64,000 bases of DNA from Pomphorhynchus laevis. Taxonomy: Eukaryota > Acanthocephala > Palaeacanthocephala > Echinorhynchida > Pomphorhynchidae. Positions 33,756 to 46,200 of the stretch are shown in pieces. Below the pieces are notes generated by a model. That model was not told the DNA's origin, ran no database searches, and saw only the letters and a program-made list of their open reading frames with translations. The stretch covers positions 62,001 through 126,000 of the forward strand of contig WNNJ02002138.1 of assembly GCA_012934845.2 (NCBI GenBank), read 5' to 3'. Position numbers and translations under genes: made by a program. Every line of letters begins with the position of its first letter. Positions within the stretch are counted from its first letter, which is position 1.

Positions 33756-36480
33756 TCGATCTCGCTCCTAAGCATACTTTTCGTCTTAGTCTATTCAATA
33801 CTCGCTCCATTCTTCATAAAGCTGATATGCTTCTCGATATCTTCAATCAATTATCTATCGATATTCTCTGCAATACCGAATCCTGGCACTATGACTCCGA
33901 CGATCTTGCTATTCGTCGTCTATGTCGCTCTGGTTGTTCTCTAGTTGAATCAGCTCGTTAAATTACATCTCATACATCTACTGCGTCTAACCATGGCGGT
34001 ATTGTTGCCATTGCTCGTCACCCAATGTCTTTACGTAAAATCAACGTTAACATCCGTTACACTTCGTTCGAATTACTCATATGCAGATTATCAACGCCTT
34101 TCCCTCTGGAACTTGTGATTGTATACCGTCCAGGTTCAGTTGCCCCATCACGTATCTTCTTTAACGACCTTGCAGATCTAATGTCTCACTGTTCATTGTC
34201 TTATACTCCTTCTTTTGTTCTCGGTGACTTTAACATTCGTCTTGATCGCCCGTCTGACTCTGACTCTATCACTTTAACTAATCTTTTTTCTGATTTTAAC
34301 TATAAATTACTTTCAACAAGCCCAACTCATATTCTCGGCGGTGCTCTCGACATCATTGCTGTTCCTAACTGCTTCAATGACTATACCTCCTTGTCAATTA
34401 CTGATCCTGGTTTGTCCGATCATTTCCTTGTCACTCTTACTCTTACTCGTCCCCATCCTCCTTCTCCGCCTTTACCTTTATCTACACCAAATCGACCCTA
34501 GAAGCTACTCGATATCCCTGTTCTCTGCACAGCCTTACTCAATTCTTCACTCTTTTCACTTCCTCTTAACTATCTTTCTCCCGATGATCTCTGCATTCTG
34601 TTTGATTCTGAACTTACGTCGATCCTCAATAACCTTCTGCCTAGTCGACTTCGACGTTCCCAGCGCTTGCGCCATGCTCCCTGGTTCGATTCAGACTGTA
34701 GTCTTTCTAAGCGTCGACTCCGTCACTCTTTTCGTATGTATAAACGCTTTCTTAAACGTTCACCCAACTCACTCTCTCCAAATCTTCGTGATTCCTACTT
34801 TTCTCAACGCCGTTCACATCTCATTCTTATAGTACTAAACGTACTCTCTTTTGGCGAAATCAACTCGAGTCATCTTCCAACTCTAAATCTCATTGGAAAA
34901 TTTTAAACTCAATTCTTTCACGATCATCTACCCCTTGTAATATAAATCCTGATGAATTTTCTTCTTATCTACAAACTAAGCTATCTAATTTACTTTTCCT
35001 ACTACCCATAGCCCCCTTGTACCCACTCCTATCATTGCTTATTGCTTTTCGCCTTATAACTTCTCATACCCCTTCATTTCTCAACCTTCCTTTTCTCGAC
35101 AATTCTCGTACTGTGTATTGTGCTCTGCGTTCCCGTAATTCCCTTCTTTTACATGTCCCAAACTACTCTACTTATTTTGGCTTCCGCTCCTTCGTTGTGA
35201 CTGCTCCTCTCTTGTGGAATCAACTGCCTATTCATATCCGCCAATCAACATCTATGCCGTACTTCAAACGTTAAATCCAATTCTTTTTCAACAACTATCT
35301 AATTACATGTGACCTTTGATGTTCTTTTTTTGTTTGTTAGTGGTCATGTAAGCGTGCATTTTGCACGCATACATGACCATTAACAAACAAAATGTAAATG
35401 CGTGCATTTTGCACGCATTTACCACGTTAAATAAATTATTGCATTATATTATTACTATCTTTAAATACTTCCCTCCCAGAACTATTCCACCTTCTTCCCG
35501 TTTCGTCTGATGAAGTTTCTTCGGTTCTGCAGTCATTACCTAATAAAACCTCTCCTTCTGACCCAATTCCCACTCACTTGCTTAAAAATATCTGCTCCTT
35601 TATCTTACCCTTCCTAACCACATTGTTCAACTCGTCCATCCGTAGCCGTACATTTCCTTCCATCTGGAAATGCGCCACTGTTCGTCCTCTCATCAAAAAG
35701 CAATCTCTCGACTCCTCACTACCATCTTCGTACCGTCCTATTTCACTTCTCCCAACCCTCTCTAAACTCCTTGAGCGTCTCGTTCTTAAGCAAGTTAATA
35801 CATATCTCTATTCCTCTAACTTATTTCCTCCCTTCCAAGCCGCTTTTCGCTCTAATTACTCTACCGAAATTGCATGTCTTAAAGTTTATAACGACTTACT
35901 CATATCGCGCGATCATAAATTATGTAGTGTCATAGTTTCTCTTGATCTATCGTCTGCTTTTGACCTCGTCGATCACTCGATTCTTCTCCATCGCCTTCGT
36001 CATGATTATGGCTTCTCTTTACCAACTGTATCATGGTTTTCTTCATATTTATCAAACCGTACATTTCACGTCTATTCTAACTCTTCTCTCTCCCATCCTT
36101 CGTCCATTCGTCCGGTGTTCCACAAGGCTCCGTATTAGGCCCTATACTTTTCTCTCTTCTTCTTGGTGATTTGTCTTCGATTTCTCATAAATTTAACTTT
36201 CATGTTATGCAATATGCTGATGACATTCTCATCTATGCTCATGCACCTGTTTATCGTATTCACGATCTTAGTGTCTCCGCTTTGGACTGTCTTGTCTCAA
36301 TTTCCAATCATCTTTCTTCCCTTCGCCTTTCTCTGAACCTGATAAATCCAAAATTATGTGGATCCTAGCTCGACGCCTCGGCTTCGAAGCTCCCTCCGTA
36401 TCATTAAATTCTACAATTCTTCCTATCGCTGATAATCTCGTTTTCCAGGGCTTCCATTTTGACAACCGACTTTCACTTAA
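33719..36480 (+). pseudogene. LINE A2 ORF2: endonuclease and RT, broken and interrupted
   Basis: Endonuclease: RLSLFNTRSILHKAD, DILCNTESWH, VIVYRPGS, VLGDFNIRLDR (intact GDFN) and GLSDHFLVTL (SDH). After the nested insertion at about 35000-35450 the RT resumes: SYRPISLLPTLSKLLERL, SLDLSSAFDLVDH, MQYADDILIYAH (YADD). The GVPQGS region is damaged (FHKAPY). The element is not functional. Confidence 0.75.
35000..35450 (+). mobile_element. Nested family A LINE 3' end
   Basis: This is the C-terminal coding end (FRLITSHTPSFLNLPFLDNS, NYSTYFGFRSFVV) plus a 3' UTR, sitting between the endonuclease and RT of A2. Its 3' UTR has folded back: TTTGTTTGTTAGTGGTCATG and onward is followed by its complement (about 35329-35392, tiny spacer), then a second copy of the hairpin GCGTGCA/TGCACGC. 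Confidence 0.75.
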
Positions 36481-36499
36481 ACCTTTCGTTAGAGAAATT

Positions 36500-36845
36500 G
36501 TACATTCAGCTGATGGCTTTCCTTTGGGTGTAGTTAGATTTCGAGATAATTCGAGATTGCGAGGCCATTGTAAGATGCTTTTTAAAAAATTACCGGGTAA
36601 GCTGCGAAAATTTTACAGACTGTCTGAACGGGCAGTAGATGTTTGGAATAGTTTGCCTGAACCTGTCGCTGCCATCACCAATTTCCTCGCTTTCAAAAAC
36701 AGGGTTCGACGTTGGATATACGTCCAGGCTGATTTGTCACCTTTTCTAACCTACCCATTTGGTTGATCTTTTTTCTGTATTGTGTGATCGGCTTAAAGCC
36801 TTATGGCTAAGTCTGAACTTGATAATAATAATATAATATAATATC
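36500..36845 (+). mobile_element. Nested CR1 LINE 3' end
   Basis: Inside A2 the frame changes to the CR1 C-terminus (KFYRLSERAVDVWNSLPEPV, FLAFKNRVRRWIYVQ), matching the style of 51640-51820. The 3' stem-loop AGCC TTAT GGCT (36799-36812) and a GATAATAATAATATA tail follow, then A2 resumes. A frame of 137 residues (36356-36766) runs from A2 into this insert by chance. Confidence 0.75.
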
Positions 36846-37450
36846 TACCTTGATACACCGCAACATCCGTCAAGTTCGTAGATTGATCGATTTCCCTTCT
36901 TGTATGACTCTCATATCATCTCTCCTTTTTTCTAGACTCGATTATTGTCTTAGTCTATTTTCCAACTCACCTAAATCCACTCTTCTTCCCCTACAACGCA
37001 TTGTCAACGCAGCTGTCCGAATTCTCCTCCGTCTTCGTCGTTTTGATCATACATCCTACCATCTTGCTTCTCTCGATTTGCCTACAATTTATTGTCGTGT
37101 TCAAATTCGTCTTCTTATCGTTGCTTTCCGCCTTGTAACTTTTCATACCCCTTCATTTCTCAACCTTCCTTTCCTTGATAATTCTCGTCCTGTTTACTGT
37201 TTATTGCGTTCCTGTAATTCTCTTCTTTTACATGTCCCAAACTACGCTACCTCCTTTGGACTCCGCTCCTTCATTGTGGATGCTCCTCTATCGTGGAATA
37301 ATCTGCCCATTCATATACGCCAATCAACTTCCCTGCCGTGCTTCAAACGACAAATCCGATCCCATTTTAACAATTTATCTGCTTGACTTTCTCATTTTTG
37401 TTTGTGGACTTGTAAGCGTACAGCTTGTACGCATTTGCCACATTAAATAA

Positions 37451-39195
37451 ATTTGTATTATTATTAAATGATAAAATATTGGTAATTATCACACACCACC
37501 ATTTTGTAATACGTTCAAAAAAGAAAATTACAGGTTATGTCAACAGATTTTACAAACGACGATACTGTAAGAGGAAATGATTAACTCCCACGTTTAAAAT
37601 TACCTCGATTATGCAACTTATTCGTGGTGACAAAGCCACATATTAGTTTTCAAACTTTAAAGATCATATAGTTTTTCGTATAAAGTGAAATTAGGGACTT
37701 CCGGTAAATCGATTGGTTGATCCCAATATAGAGAGAGATAACGTATTCATAACAGCGCACCAATGCTTTTAAGTATTGAGGCTTAAACTGTATTAAAGAC
37801 GGAAAAGTGTTTAATACATTTTAACGAAAATAAATCATTTATTTAATTATATAATAGCAAATTTTTATTAGTTAATCTAAAACTAATTACTTATTAAATT
37901 ATATACTTTTTCTAAACTAAATTACCTACTATATTATTGAAAAATATTATTAGTGAAAACTTAAAAAAAGTTTTCACTAATATTATTGAAAAATATTATT
38001 AGTGAAAACTTATTGAAAAATTATTATTAGTGAAAACTTAACGACATTCAAGGAATGTATACACAATTTTTACAATTAAAACTTGGAAAATGTTAGGTAA
38101 GGCAAACTAAATATTTGTGAAATCCAATATCAATCTAATGATTTTGCATACACCTTTAAACGTAAAGAAGATTTTAGTACAATTATATATTATAAAATTA
38201 ACTTCTCAAATGTCAGAACTATAAAAGATTACCAGCGATGCTACAAAACTTATCGTTCTATCATGATCAGCAACACTATCGTTGCTTATATACTAGTCAA
38301 TTGGGATTATAGAAGTTGAAACAAAATCTTATTCTCGATTAAAAATGTCAAGAAAATGTTGTTGAGCACTGCTACACAGTTAAATAATCATACCAGTAAT
38401 GACAATTTAATGATATTTTTATGATCTTCCATATGGTCGCAGTGTATAATAAATACACTGTTATTTTCATATGATTTATAATTTAAAAACAGAGAAGACA
38501 ATCACTAGAAAAACTTAAAATAACATTGGAAACAGCAAAATCCACATAAGTGTTATCACGTTTGATTCTTATTTAAAAAGTAAGCTGTATATATAAGTAT
38601 GACTAAATCCCTCTTATATTAATTAATGTTAACATGGTGGCATTAGTCACACCATCTGAAATATCATTGTTAAGCATAAAGTGATTTTACAACAAGCTTT
38701 ATAATAAAAAATAAGGACAATGAAATTTTTTAAAATGGCAATATATATGGAATAGGGATACTAAAAGAAAATTTTTATTTAGCAAGACAAAAAAGATGCG
38801 TAACATCAGAAGACAATATAAAAGTAAAGGTCAATAAAATAATTGAATTTAATAGAAATGTGAATTAACTTTATGGTGATATTTTCAATGCAAGTAAAAA
38901 CATTTCATTCTTACATAGAGTTTCAATTTGTTGAAAAAATAACATGAAAAAAAAATGGAAAAAAATATTTAAATAACATTAAAATTGTAAATATTATGGA
39001 AATAGCTAAAATATAATAAAGGTTTTTTTATTTTGCACACAGTAATATCAAATTAACTTCTCAAATGTAAATTGCTGAATATTAATCGCTATATATCAAA
39101 ATTACAATCTTGATAATTGCGAATTGAAATCTTGGTGGCTATTCTGCCACCAAGATTGAAGGTAGCACTTTCCTCTATTATACGTATGATTAACT
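37451..39195. other. AT-rich non-coding stretch
   Basis: No coding frame of note is seen. A fold-back plus duplication lies at 37947-38040: TATTATTAGTGAAAACTT, its complement after about 4 bases, then two more direct copies. The rest shows nothing recognisable. Confidence 0.55.
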
Positions 39196-39197
39196 TT

Positions 39198-40985
39198 TCA
39201 AAAAAAACAAAAATTACATAAAAAATTGTCTAAGTCTTGTCTATCGCTCATCCCCTCAACCGTGCCCAGAACGCAACTACCGTTACTGCGTCGGATGGCA
39301 ACGCTCAGCCTCTGCAGCAGGAAATCCGTGGACCGACGCTCTCCAGTCACTGTTGCTATCCGCTGACCTATTTCGTGCATTAGGCCTTCCGTTTCTTGGC
39401 CCAACGCACCAAGCGTTTCCACGGCGACTGGCACAAAATTGTAGCAACCGGTAGTGATGCCTGGTCCCATGCCCCATCGGACAGCGCAATATTGAGGACA
39501 GACTGCAACGACGACCGAATTACGTTGTCATATTCAAGCAACATCCGCTTCCTGTAGCATGGCGCGCTACGTAGAGTGAACATCGTCTTCGGTACCGCAA
39601 AGCAGTTTTTTAGCAGAAACAGCGCATCGTGAGCGCATAGAAGCGATTGCCGGCTAAGCATTCGTTGTAATTCATGCAGCTTTATTTCCAATGTCTTGTC
39701 CACGCTCTGCTCACATTCGATTGGTGCTCCAAGTAAAATTGATGATGCTGGATCGACGTGTTGATGTCTAAAACGACTGCCTTGAAACTTCTCACAACAT
39801 CGTTGTCGTCAGTAATGAGCTCACACTTGCCGACATTGATGACGAGTCCCAGCTCCTTTCCTCGCGCCGTCAACATACTCCAGTCTGAGAACAACGTGGC
39901 ATCATCCGTGTACCAGATATTGCACTCGGACTAGATGCGCTTTGTCAGTTTCATGGCAGTCAGGCAGAAGAGCAGCGGACCGAAAGGATCGCCTTGCTGT
40001 GGTCCTCGTCTGATTCCAACGTGTACAGGCCGAAACGTAGGAACGATTTGCTGGAGTAGCAGCTGGACAGGTATGGATACAGCTCCGGTAGCTCTCCGCC
40101 TATTACTGTCAACATCGCATCGCGGTTCAGAGTGTTGAAAGCGTTTGCTAAGTTGATTTTTAACATAGCCTGACCACTGCCAAATGTTCGCCAGATAGCA
40201 GCGAGCTGTGTGAACAACTGCCTCTGTTTGGTGTTGAAACCCGAAGCCAAGTTGAGATGGTGTCAATTTCGAGACTACCTTGTCCTTCACAGCGCGACAG
40301 GCGGCCCTCGATACAAGACGGCGAAGTGTGAAGTCCACTGCTATAGGTCTGACACCTGCTCCCTTCCTTGATAGTACACATAACAATGCATCGTACAAGA
40401 CTGGCCTCCCAGTTGACGGGACTCTACTAACCAGGCACATGTTGCTGAAGTCCGTAAGCGAAGCTATCAGCTGCTGTCATGCGGCGCCTGTGAGCGGACT
40501 CGTCATATCCTTAAGATGTTGAGGACGAAGGCCGTCAAGTCCTCCTGCTGAACTTGCTGGGAATTCCTTGATCGCATCAGCAATATCTCTATCAGTGAGC
40601 GTAAGTGTAGGATGCGAGCTGTGCGCGTTGCCAATCGTCTGTATGCCCGATTCACTTGACTGCGAAGAACTGTCGGTCGACGTTGCTCTCTGCGGTTGCA
40701 GTAGGCGCAGAGCTGCTATCGACTCATCGTTGAAGGGAGCCAGAGAGCCGTAGCTAGCCGCCAGTCTAACTGCAGCGCGCACGCCGCCCTCTTCGATCTT
40801 CGACGACAACCCGCGCAGCCATGTTGTGAAGGTCGTCCGTCGTTGTTTTTTCCTCTTCCTTTTCCTGTTCTGAGTCACCGTTTGTGCGGCTGGCTGTGGT
40901 TGACGACCACTTGACAAGTATTCTGTCAGAGCTTTGTTCACTCTAGTTGCCAGACTCGGTCGGTGCCGTTTGCCGCCCCGCTCTG
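39198..40985 (-). mobile_element. REL-type LINE, family F, GC-rich, degenerate
   Basis: On the minus strand, blocks in order are VRAAVRLAASYGSLAPFNDE, FPASSAGGLDGLRPQHLKD, GVRPIAVDFTLRRLVSRAAC, LKINLANAFNTLNRDAM (first Asp replaced by Asn here), QQGDPFGPLLFCLTAMKLT, a damaged catalytic region, and NFVPVAVETLGALGQETEGL with ERRSTDFLLQRLSVAI at the C-terminus. These match a large invertebrate RT family related to LINEs with a restriction-enzyme-like endonuclease. The segment holding the nuclease centre is deleted. GC content is clearly above that of the window. At least five frames are used. Confidence 0.75.
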
Positions 40986-41099
40986 AAACTCCAAGTCAGC
41001 TGTGAGCGAAAAGTTATATATATAACTTTTATATTATATATATTTATATTTTCTTATATATAAATATATAAATATATTTATCTTTATCTCGTGATTATC

Positions 41100-41850
41100 G
41101 ACCAACATTGAAAGGACCGAAACGTGAGACGTAGGAATTGGATCAGTAGATGATAAGGTCCACCAATACTGAAAAGTAGCGTACGCTGTTGGCATATATA
41201 AGATTCAAGTAGCGTGCAAGATAAAAATAGTCATCAAAACTTCAATAGTAACAATGACTGCACAAATATATCAACTTAAAATTCGGAAACAAACTATAGA
41301 TGACTAGTTTGAAAATTTTAATTAATTGCAAAAATATGTAGGTTTGCAAATTGAAGGAAGATCTTTTCCTATCAACGCTGATTTAATTTTAAATCATAAA
41401 TGATTTCAATTAAATTTGCAAAATGTAAGACGAGTCATTCATTAAATCTAATTGTTAATAAAAGCAGACAAGTCGAGTGATCGTCAGCCAACATTAAAAG
41501 AACCTAAACGTGACAAGTAGGTATTGGATCAGTAGCTCATGAGGTCCACCAATACTGAAATGTAGCGTACCGCTGTTGGCATATATAGATAGGATTAAAG
41601 CAACGTGTATTGTCATCAAAAATTTCATTAGAAGTGACTTGGAAGTGAAAGATTTGATTTGAGCCAACATTAAATGAAACTAAACGTGATACGTAGGTAT
41701 TGGATCAGTAGATCATGAGGTCCACCAATACTGAAATGTACCGCTATTAGCGTATATAGATAGGATTGAAGCAACGTGTATTGTCATCAAAAATTTCATT
41801 GGAAGTGACTTGGAAGTGAAAGATTTGATTCGAGTGGACATTTTTTAAAT
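41100..41850 (+). repeat. Retrozyme-like tandem repeat with hammerhead-like core
   Basis: Three units are visible. Units 2 and 3 start near 41486 and 41669 (period about 183 bp); unit 1 starts at 41102 and is longer. Each has GGACC-like, GAAAC or TAAAC, GTGA.ACGTAGG, GTATTGG, ATCAGTAG, a decayed CTGATGA-like box, GGTCC, and CCAATAC, then a GCG.AC.GC hairpin. In unit 1 GGACC (41114-41118) pairs with GGTCC (41157-41161). In units 2 and 3 GTATTGG pairs with CCAATAC (41521-41527 with 41549-41555; 41697-41703 with 41725-41731). Tandem repeats of this size with hammerhead ribozymes are known in animals as retrozymes, thought to be mobilised by PLEs. The CTGATGA box is imperfect in all three units. 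Confidence 0.55.
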
Positions 41851-42119
41851 GTCACCATCTTTTCGATATTCCCGTATCGGTATTGTACATAGTCAGAGCT
41901 GCATCAACTTGTCTACGAGCCCATCCTACAACTTAAGCGTTTCACATCCACTCTGGGAGAAGTGAAGTTGGTTAAGGATTAGTTGAACTAGAACCATCTA
42001 TTTTTTCTATTTTTATTCAAATGTGACATTATTTATAACTTAATTCTTGCGTAAAGTTATTAAAAAATTTGTAAATGATAAAATATATAATATATCAATA
42101 ATACATATATTATTTTATA
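41851..42119. other. Spacer, nothing recognised
   Basis: Mixed sequence followed by AT-rich sequence, with no coding or repeat signal that I can support. Confidence 0.5.
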
Positions 42120-42415
42120 ATTATTAATAAACCTGATATCAGAAACCTGATAGCATAGCAGTTCCTCCTGATGACCTCTAATTCTTATTCTGATACATCG
42201 TCTGTCATTTATTAATCAATTCATAAAAATGACGTTTATTTTAAATTTTAATTTATTATTTTAACTTGATATAAATTATAGAAAATCAAAAAACAATTAT
42301 TAATTTTATTATTTAATTATTAAATTTTGATTTAGCATTATTGTTCTGTTTAGTTTATAATTATATTAAATACGTAGACTCAGTTATCTGATTTGATTAT
42401 TAATAATAAGTTATT
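42120..42415 (+). mobile_element. PLE 3' end, 5'-truncated
   Basis: It begins at GAAACCTGATAGCATAGCAG, keeps CTGATGACCTCTAATTCTTA, and runs to the common end (ACGTAGACTCAGTTATCTGA near 42371-42390). It is truncated at almost the same point as the copy at 25745. Confidence 0.75.
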
Positions 42416-42439
42416 ATTATTATTATCTCTCTGTCAGAT

Positions 42440-43130
42440 ATGGGTGGCAAATTTTAAATAATTCAGGCAAATGTGTATGTGGGGAAGTTCTTAGTGTTGT
42501 TCATTCATTATCTTGCAAATGCGGAGGGAAATCAATAGTAAGGCACAATGTGATCAGAGACATTTTCGCCAAATTAACTTCAGAGGTGTGTTCATCAACT
42601 ACAACTGAGCCACTGCTTTCTCCCGTTGATCCAACTATTCAATTCGATTCTTCTTCCACTACACTAGATCGCAATGCACGTCTTGACGTCTTGTGTTCGG
42701 GGTTGTTTGGCGTCCCGTCTGAGCGGTCCTACCTGGACATTTCTGTATTCAATACACATGCTCGCTCCTATGCCACAATGACTCCACGATCAGCGTTCAG
42801 TTATAACGAGAATCGAAAAAAGGCTAAGTACTCCGAACGGATATCCAAGATCGAGAGAGCAGCTTTTATACCAGTTATTTTGTCAATACAAGGTGGATTA
42901 GGGGATGAGGCAGAACAGTTGGTAAAACGCTTAGCAAAAGACGTAGCGGTGAGAAGAGAGTGCCGTTACAGTGACGTGATTAGCCGATTCAGACGTTCCA
43001 TTGGAATAGCTCTCGTGCGGGCTAGCTCATGGTGTCTCAGATAAATTTTTTTCATTGTTACTTTTGTTATGATTTTGCAGTGTCTTTGTCAAATAAATTC
43101 GTTTTTTCGTTAAAAACATTATTATTATTA
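42440..43130 (+). mobile_element. REL-type LINE 3' end, 5'-truncated
   Basis: The frame ending at 43041 carries the zinc finger and nuclease of the REL family: C.CGE...H.L.C (the CCHC finger, near 42474-42530), RHNVIRDIFAKLTSEVC, a PD-(D/E)xK-like ARLDVLCSGLFG and YLDISVFNTHA, then SYNENRKKAKY. It ends SRFRRSIGIALVRASSWCLR. The RT is missing. A short ATT run closes it. Confidence 0.8.
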
Positions 43131-43188
43131 TTAATGTTTCAACAGCACATAAAAGCATGGCTTAATTGGCTGGTTCACTGCTGGTGTG

Positions 43189-43255
43189 CCTCAGATAAGG
43201 GGGCGTCTTCCTGGTTAACCATGCGTATGCTTGATTCCAAGGGATACCATCTAAT
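43189..43255 (+). repeat. Inverted fragment of the adjacent REL LINE
   Basis: About 65 bp (SDKGASSWLTMRMLDSKGYH when read) match 43995-44066 in opposite orientation. The piece lies immediately before the 3' end of the minus-strand LINE C, so it forms a fold-back with a spacer of about 740 bp. Confidence 0.7.
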
Positions 43256-43269
43256 ATAACATTTAATAT

Positions 43270-46200
43270 AATATTTATTCTTAAAATATTTACAATGGGC
43301 CTTTACACATAATTATTTTATTGTATTGTTCGATGTCCCTGCTTCAGTCGTATTCTTTCTGAAGCACGCAGAATTTGATTTGATCAGGGCAACGGCAATC
43401 GTCCTTCATATGCTTGTAATGTTATCCGCGTACGATTGCAAATTAGAGTTAGACATCAATGCAGCAACTTTTTTCAGCAGTCCGCTGGCTGACTTCCCTG
43501 CGCCACCAAAAACTGAGAAAATAAGGGGGATGAATGTACCTCTTTCAATAATGGATACTTTATTCACATACTTCGCTCTCTTCCGATTCTCATGAAAAGC
43601 GTAAACATTTGAAGGGACTCTCTTAGCATACGATGGAGCATATACATTAAATATTGAAACGTCCATTAAAGACCGCTCCCATCTATTGCTAAAGATTCCT
43701 GTGCATGCTATATCCAAACGAGCATTCATATCCCTGCACGTGGTTGCTGATAAGACACTCCCATCCATGACAGGGGCCAGAACGGGTTCAATGCAGACAT
43801 TGTCACATACGCTTTTTATCGTGGCGGCTAATACATCTCTGATGATGTTATGTCGAACAATTGTTAGACCCCCATGTCTGCATGAGAGTGAATGTAAAAC
43901 ATTAATGGATTCTCCACAGACACAATGCGAAGCAACATTCACTGGTGTCCATCCAAAACGCATAGCTAATGCATCCGGAAATTCGACCGGACTGAGATGG
44001 TATCCCTTGGAATCAAGCATACGCATGGCTAACCAGGAATACGCCCCCTTATCTGAGGTACATCTCCGTGCACACTTTTGAACCGATTCCATTTTCAGCT
44101 CTAATGTGACCCGTTTGTTTTCCCCGTACTTTTTCACTTCGCTACGGATTTCCCTTAACATCATTGATTGGGCCTCCTTAACCTTGTTGATATCAGCATA
44201 ACAATCCAACGCTGTGCTAACCCTACAGGATCGTTCGTATTGAATCCCAATATATTTTCCAATTATATCTAAGCCAAGACCCCCTTCCCCATACGGAAGA
44301 GAAATGGTTTCGCGTAGTTCCGGGGTATATACTCTAATCCCGTAAGCGCAGGTAAGAACTTATTTACAAATATGTACTCCAAAGGTTGAAACCAACCATC
44401 CCTTATTTACAAGTCCTCACGAGAAGTGTCCAACTATGCTGGAATGCGAATGTATAGGCCGAAAGGGCACACGGTGGATCAAATAACGCGATTTCCACCA
44501 ATCTTTCCATCATCACACTCCACTTACTAACTCGTGAAATAACTCGCTTTCGCAAATAATCGACAGACCCAATAAACGAGCCTAAAAGTTCAATCCCATC
44601 CTCACAAAACTGAATGTTAACATTACTAAATTTTTCCAGATTTCTAGAATCAATCCCATCTTTCGTTAATAGTTTACATTTATTCGGATTCACATGAAAT
44701 CCGTATTTGGGGCCTACTCTCTTAATTATTTCAAAGAAATAAAAAGCATCGTCAAGACTCCCGACAAATGACACGTCATCTGCATACAATCGTTGAAAGG
44801 CATTGGGCAATAACCTTTGCAATTCTCGAATCAACGGTATTGATGCAGCCGCAAATGCAATCATCGATATTGGGTCGCCCTGATTGAAGCCTTTACGGGA
44901 GGACTTTAGTTCATCCCCTATAGATAAGACCGGATCTTCACAGTACGTGTTATACAATGTTGTCGAAAGTGCTGGGCAAATGTTAATCATACTGGCTAGG
45001 GCATTCTTGCGATTTATTTGTATTGAACGCATTGCTAGCATCAATCGTCAATATGCATGCCGAAGATGACAGGTGAAAGGCTTCCCGAACGCTGTGAACA
45101 GCATACTCAATACCACTGCGTTGTCCTGCACATAGTTGTACATTCGATGAAACTGACTGGACATATTTCTTTATCAATTTTAAAATTGATTTGCCAATTA
45201 TTCGTCTAAACACCTCACCAATCCAAATCGGTCTAACGCCGGGTGATTTATCGAGAGCAATGAGACGAGAAATGCGAAACACCTTTAGATTTGACGGATG
45301 TAAGTTCTACCCTGCAACTTTTCTGGCTAGATAAGCCAGTGCATCGGCGAGGTCTCGTGAATCTCTGCCGAATAATGTAAGCATCTTTCTCCAAGATAGA
45401 GCATCGACTCCCGAATGACCAGCCGCCCCCGTAGTACGCTTAGCCTCCTTAATAATACAGTCAGCGTCAATCGCTTCGAAAATTACAGGATGGAAAGTAC
45501 TATCAGTCATGTATGGATTTCTTACGATAGCGTCATCTACTAGACCAGCTGAAGCTGGATGTTTCTCATCCAATAAATCTCGTACGCTAATATTTTCAAT
45601 ATTATCGTCCAAGCACAAAACCTTTGAGGAGATGAAGTCTGGATCGAGCATTCTCATCGCTCTGGATGTTTTACCAATTGACATATGTTTGATAAAAGCT
45701 AATTTCCAGGACTTATTTTCTCCGTAACGGGTAAGTTTTACACTACACTGAAGCGATCGTGCCTCTTCAAGTAGTTCTTTTAGATTCCCCAGAGACCAGA
45801 GCCGAAGTCTTCTAGCCATTGTTTTCCTAATAAGTGCAATCTTTCTAGTTGGCAAACACTAAAGAACACACTGGGATAGAACCGAAACTGACATCAAAGC
45901 TGATCCCGCGACATCTTCCGGAGTATCAACTTTATTAAACAAGTTAGTCAACTCCCTTGGAAATATTCTACTCTCATTACACTGCGGCAAACTGATTCAC
46001 AGTCTTGTTTTGTTGTGGTCATGTAAGCGTGCGCTGGCACGCATTTGCCACGTTAAAATAAATCCTTTTTTAACTGAAGAGATTGGGTTTCCACTTACTC
46101 ACCTCCAGAAATGAAATTTCTAACTCAGTAGCACCTTCAGACCACATATTTGTTAGATTACTCATTTACTGCCCCCTTCCCTACACGGGAGGTTGATATA

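Larger units (their letters stand above)
32036..37450 (+). mobile_element. L2/CR1-like LINE, family A, copy A2, with two nested LINE ends
   Basis: The order is a 5' leader with a 20-bp tandem repeat (32085-32385), ORF1 (32431-33755), the endonuclease half of ORF2 (33719-34906), RT (35463-36480), the C-terminal region (36850-37386) and a 3' UTR with the family hairpin. Two 5'-truncated LINE ends are inserted: another family A 3' end at about 35000-35450, and a CR1 3' end at about 36500-36845. About eight interruptions are visible. The identity to A3 over the shared 2.5 kb is about 98% by eye. Confidence 0.85.

Noticed and set aside
36356-36766. Novel 137-residue protein
   Set aside because: It is a chance fusion of LINE A2 and a nested CR1 end.
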